Below are positions 60,185-64,000 of a DNA stretch of 64,000 nucleotides, one piece after another. Made by a program: the position numbers and the translations under genes. The notes under the pieces were generated by a model that was given only the letters and a program-made list of their open reading frames with translations, was not told the DNA's origin and did not search any database. Position 1 is the first letter of the stretch, and every line of letters starts with the position of its first letter. Location: assembly GCF_037975245.1 (NCBI RefSeq), contig NC_092570.1:12999001-13063000 (forward strand), given 5' to 3'. The DNA is from Apostichopus japonicus. Taxonomy: Eukaryota > Echinodermata > Holothuroidea > Aspidochirotida > Stichopodidae.

Positions 60185-61535
60185 TTAATACGTTCTGTGC
60201 ATCTGTTTAAGTTTGGACTGAAGGATATTCAAGTCTTTAGTGACTTTCATTACATCTAATTATCTTCACTTCTACTACGGAATGGACTTTCCCTTTTTCA
60301 TACCATATCTGACTTCCATCCAGTGAATTGAAGTGGATCCCATTATAACTAGTACAACTGTCCTTGGATGAACTTTTAATCATTTAGTAGTTCCGCGCCA
60401 CGCCTTTTGATGAAGCACTCGTTATCTTGAATCATCGCAAAGGCCCAGCTCTACTACACCATTGAGTGCATCGACTTCAGACCCAGTTTTAATAGATAAG
60501 TTATTTCTTTTTATCTGGCGTCTTAAGTTAACTGTCTTTGTTATTCACTTTTGTGTACCATTTACCTTTATTATTCATATTATTTGTAGAATATAGAACT
60601 ATTATTATTCAAAATACCATTCGAAACCTCGTCCATCTTTTCTTTTATGCGTTAACTCCCTTGGAAACTCTTTCTGCGGGAATACGAATTATTTACATGT
60701 CGTTTCCATAACAGGGAGGAAGTACCTAGTTTTGCAGAAGAATGTAGGAGTACTATGGTAAAGGATATATACCGGCTCTAACTTTATTTCCCATCTACAA
60801 TATGTCATGACGTCTTAGTGTGCCAACTTATATATTGATTTATGCAATAGAAATAACTCACTGCAGTCGTTGGGGATTGGCACATCTCACTGTAACCAGG
60901 GATTTAGCAACATGTAAAGTAGAGGGGGAGGGGGTTACATGTGTAAAACAGTTGGGATGGGGAGTGTAACAATTATGGAGAGGAAATTTTCATTATATGT
61001 GTATGTTTACTTATACATTCACAGACGAAATGCATTCAAAACACAGAAAAAAAAATTAGATTTATTACAAAGCATTACATCTGAGCTTATTAAAGGTGGT
61101 ACATTTATATAATTAAAACCCTTATTAAGTTATAATGTGTAAAAATTGTATTTCATATTTCAAAGTTGAGAGCGTGCACTTTTACCATTTTTGCGAAATT
61201 GGAGGGGGGGGGGGCACAAATTGTAATGCCTGAAAACACCCCTCCCTGATCCTTAGCCCAGAATCCTCTCCCACTATTCTTATAACCCTGAACCAACTAT
61301 TACACAAAATACATATTTCAGTCGTAATTAAAAATTATATAAGAACAAAATGGTTTGTGTGCACCACTGTACCAAATCTAACGTTAGGGTGTTCCAAATA
61401 CATAGCATTTTAGCACGTAATGTCTATATAACATACCCAATTTCGAGGGTGCGTTACGAAAATACTGCAGGAAACGTTTTGGAGAACTTCAGCCTTTCTC
61501 TAAATGCAGCATAGTTGTTTAACAGTTTTTTCGTT
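60185..61535. other. Intergenic stretch
   Basis: No supported gene; G-rich runs at 60923 and 61202. A/T-rich elsewhere. Confidence 0.4.
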
Positions 61536-61538
61536 ATT

Positions 61539-61540
<2 letters not shown>

Positions 61541-61632
<92 letters not shown>

Positions 61633-61690
61633 AGGCTGAAAGTTTTTTCACTGTTCTTGATTTTCCAACTCATTACGATTTTCATTTATA
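61541..61690 (+). repeat. (TA)n followed by SINE family A tail
   Basis: (TA)n at 61541-61630, then GGAGGCTGAAAG...CATTACGATTTTCATT (61631-61686). The tRNA-like head is absent, as at 23.1 kb. Confidence 0.85.
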
Positions 61691-61821
61691 TATATTCATT
61701 TGCCTTTGTCGTTTACCTCCATTGCATTAACATAAAGTCTGTTCAAAGTATCTCTTTCGAGATCCGGCTTTAGGAATCACAAATGATTTTCGAGTTGGTT
61801 AGCATCATGTTTGATCTCTAG

Positions 61822-62056
61822 AGTAAGGCAAAATATGTCACCAAAAACAGAACTAGTATTGTTCGATACAGGTGACAAACGCCTACAGTGGAATTACGAT
61901 CTACCTTACCGGTTTCGAACCTCTGGACATACAATCAGCGTCCATAGCCTAGTGGTTAGGGTGTCCGCGTACAGAGCGGGAGGCCCGTGGTTCGAATCCC
62001 GGTGGAGGCTGAAAGTTTTTTCACTGTTCTTGATTTTCCAACTCATTACGATTTTC

Positions 62057-62140
<84 letters not shown>
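61822..62140 (+). repeat. SINE family A copy with (TA)n tail, first unit of a tandem duplication
   Basis: Contains ACCGGTTTCGAACC, A box TAGCCTAGTGGTTAGGG, B box GGTTCGAATCCC, the GGAGGCTGAAAG tail and (TA)n at 62058-62140. A 5' extension starting AGTAAGGCAAAATATG is shared with the second unit. Open frames through it are incidental. Confidence 0.9.
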
Positions 62141-62144
<4 letters not shown>

Positions 62145-62332
62145 AGGCAAAATATGTCACCAAAAACAGAACTAGTATTGTTCGATACAGGTGACAAACG
62201 CCTACAGTGGAATTACGATCGTCCTTACCGGTTTCGAACCTCTGGACATACAATCAGCGTCCATAGCCTAGTGGTTAGGGTGTCCGCGTACAGAGCGGGA
62301 GGCCCGTGGTTCGAATCCCGGTGGAGGCTGAA
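62141..62332 (+). repeat. Second unit of the SINE A tandem duplication
   Basis: Repeats 61822-62013 with about two differences, starting 319 bases later and stopping inside the tail (GGAGGCTGAAA then unique sequence). The near identity indicates a very recent duplication or an assembly effect. Confidence 0.9.
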
Positions 62333-62659
62333 ATGAATTCTCGAGAATTGCATTGTTAGTCAGTGGAACATACATCATGTGAACAAACGTATATATATTC
62401 TGTGTACATGTTACTTCATTCCTTGAAATTCTGTTAGTATTTCCCTAAAACAGGCGCTATATAATAAGGACCAAATAAAAAAAAATCAGCAGAACACTAC
62501 GTAACAGGAAACAATCTCCTTAAAATAAATAGACTCGTAAGAAAACACGTAGCTATTTCCTTGTAAGTTTGTCATTCACTTTATCATTATGCTGGTGAGA
62601 ACAGTACTGTGTATCTTCTTATTTCCAAATGACTGATACTTTGAAATTCATATCAAAAC

Positions 62660-64000
62660 ATGGCGGGTTTTCTTTCTAATGTTGTGATTCTTTTCAGTTT
62701 GACTTTTGGTTCCATCTGTCCCTTTACGGAAGGAATAGTGGCTACTTTAGACGTACAGGTACAAGGGAATAACGTTGTCAAGTCAGGGGTAAGGCAATAT
62801 ACTGCTTACGGATCTTATTCATGGAACATATCGATCAACTGTGCACTGATTAGTGGACTCTTGCAACCTGAAGAGGTATTTATCTTGCAAAATCGTCAGA
62901 TAATCCAGTACTTAACTATAAAAGACAGTAATAGTTTTGCAACAATTTGGTCAAAAAGGTTTCCAACAAAGAGTACGAGAACAAATAATGTTCTAGAGAA
63001 ATATACTTGTCGTGCTTTGTTTAATAAAAGCTATGCATTAGCTGTTAGCGAAAGACGAGTTCGCACCACCATCGACATTGAAGTTGAAGTTAAGTTTGTG
63101 CGAGAAGTGCCAGGCATCTCTTCAAGCGTTGGTTCGATTGTTTATGCAGGTGAACAAATATCAATTGCTTGTGGTAATAGATATACGACATGCGAATTTC
63201 GACCAGAGCTATCGTCAACATCTATGACCCATGTTCCTAGCAATGGTCAGAGTACAGTCACTTGCGACTGGGAGGGTTATTATTATTATAACTATTATTC
63301 GGGCTATCAAAAGTGTGAAACACGCCAACTCAACCTAGACATTATTAATCAACTGCAGCTTTCATTGACACCGTTCAACTTTACGAAAGATGGCACAACA
63401 TTAAAGTTTAATTGCACCAGTTTTCCACCTCGTTTGATGCGCTGGACTATTATAACAGCTAATGGTGACATGCTCGACTTCAGTTCCTTTGATGTCATCA
63501 AGGTAAGCATAAATACCACCATAACTCAGAGACCAGGAGAGACTATACTAAACATTAAGGAAGCATCCCCTGGTGGTAATGATATACTGGCAGTAAGGTG
63601 CTCTACTTATGATACATTGGCACAGGTGGATGTTACGTCACACAGAGTAATTACAGAAGACAATGATGTGAAAACAACTGTTACGTATAAACCAAAGACT
63701 ACGGCTGAAAAGGAAGCGTATCAAACAACCGAAGTTCAGTCTGTCAAAATGGCGACTGGTTCCCACAATGATTGTAACGAGTCAGTGAACTCTGTAGCAC
63801 AAAGTCCAAAATTTCAGTCAACTACGGAAACAACGTACGCTATCTTTATAGCAATTACTGTTACCATGACATCTATTGTCTCTATTTTAATTGTCGTTCT
63901 AATCATCTTATGTAGAAAGCTAAAACTAGCTACATTCCATCATGCGCCTCCGACATCCCGTGACACAGGCTGCAGTATGGAATCACCCTCGGCAACAGAG
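62660..64000 (+). CDS. Second single-exon Ig-like transmembrane receptor (runs off the window)
   Basis: Open from ATG 62660 to the last base, 447 codons without a stop. Residues 1-25 are a signal peptide (hydrophobic VVILFSLTFG). Ig-like modules: C61 to C117 (EKYTC), a cysteine-rich middle module (C171, C178, C202, C219) with a Tyr-rich stretch, and C252 to C314 with W262. A Thr/Ser-rich stalk (about 315-390) is longer than in the paralogue. The membrane segment is about 393-417, then a basic stop-transfer (CRKLKL) and the start of a cytoplasmic tail. The architecture and the SSVGSIVYAGEQ, PPRLMRWT and STYDT blocks match the gene at 7508, so the two form a local family. A GTAAGC inside codons 281-283 looks like a splice donor, but homology continues straight through. 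Likely a surface recognition molecule; ligand and tail signals unknown. Confidence 0.85.
   Translation, partial: MAGFLSNVVILFSLTFGSICPFTEGIVATLDVQVQGNNVVKSGVRQYTAYGSYSWNISINCALISGLLQPEEVFILQNRQIIQYLTIKDSNSFATIWSKRFPTKSTRTNNVLEKYTCRALFNKSYALAVSERRVRTTIDIEVEVKFVREVPGISSSVGSIVYAGEQISIACGNRYTTCEFRPELSSTSMTHVPSNGQSTVTCDWEGYYYYNYYSGYQKCETRQLNLDIINQLQLSLTPFNFTKDGTTLKFNCTSFPPRLMRWTIITANGDMLDFSSFDVIKVSINTTITQRPGETILNIKEASPGGNDILAVRCSTYDTLAQVDVTSHRVITEDNDVKTTVTYKPKTTAEKEAYQTTEVQSVKMATGSHNDCNESVNSVAQSPKFQSTTETTYAIFIAITVTMTSIVSILIVVLIILCRKLKLATFHHAPPTSRDTGCSMESPSATE

Noticed and set aside
63505-63512. Splice donor GTAAGC inside the second Ig-like gene
   Set aside because: The open frame and the similarity to the first receptor continue uninterrupted across it, so it is probably coding sequence.

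Overview
The window reads as nuclear DNA of a marine invertebrate deuterostome, most likely an echinoderm. The evidence is indirect: a Mag/SURL-type Gypsy retrotransposon primed by tRNA-Ser, tRNA-derived SINEs, very many foldback and palindromic DNA elements, long (TA)n tracts, frequent AGGCCTA words, and metazoan splice signals. It is not bacterial. Genes are sparse and most of the 64 kb is mobile or tandemly repeated DNA.

Layout. 1-2.3 kb holds the 5' part of a minus-strand Gypsy element (LTR, primer site, frameshifted gag-protease-RT). 2.3-7.4 kb is repeats, a (TA)n block, a drifting pentanucleotide satellite and one possible exon. 7508-8848 is an apparently intact single-exon type I membrane protein with three Ig-like modules; its C-terminal coding end is triplicated downstream. 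9-20 kb is mostly non-coding, with two SINEs, a MITE-like inverted-repeat element and a 5 x 120 bp minisatellite. 20.4-21.2 kb is a dead Gypsy integrase fragment. 21.7-28.3 kb is a cluster of tandem and mirrored repeats. 29.1-30.4 kb is a three-level nest: a SINE split by a hAT-like element, itself split by a second one. 32.9-36.1 kb is a 3.2 kb inverted-repeat element whose termini are arrays of TGATATCA palindromes and whose core carries an integrase-family-like coding remnant; it sits in older pseudogene sequence.

40.8-60.2 kb contains three related terminal exons of a SAMD3-like (SAM-domain) protein family, on both strands. One of them, with a separate SAM-like first exon, lies inside a putative 10.5 kb element bounded by CACTCTAAAAAC inverted termini and TA duplications. 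The termini of these elements each use a different palindromic word. 61.5-62.3 kb is a SINE/(TA)n cluster with a recent 319 bp tandem duplication. 62660 to the window edge is a second single-exon Ig-like receptor, clearly a paralogue of the first, truncated only by the end of the window.

The two Ig-like receptors are the only convincing intact host-type coding regions. Everything else that is coding is a transposon relic, a single exon, or a decayed copy. No CRISPR, rRNA or functional tRNA gene was seen.
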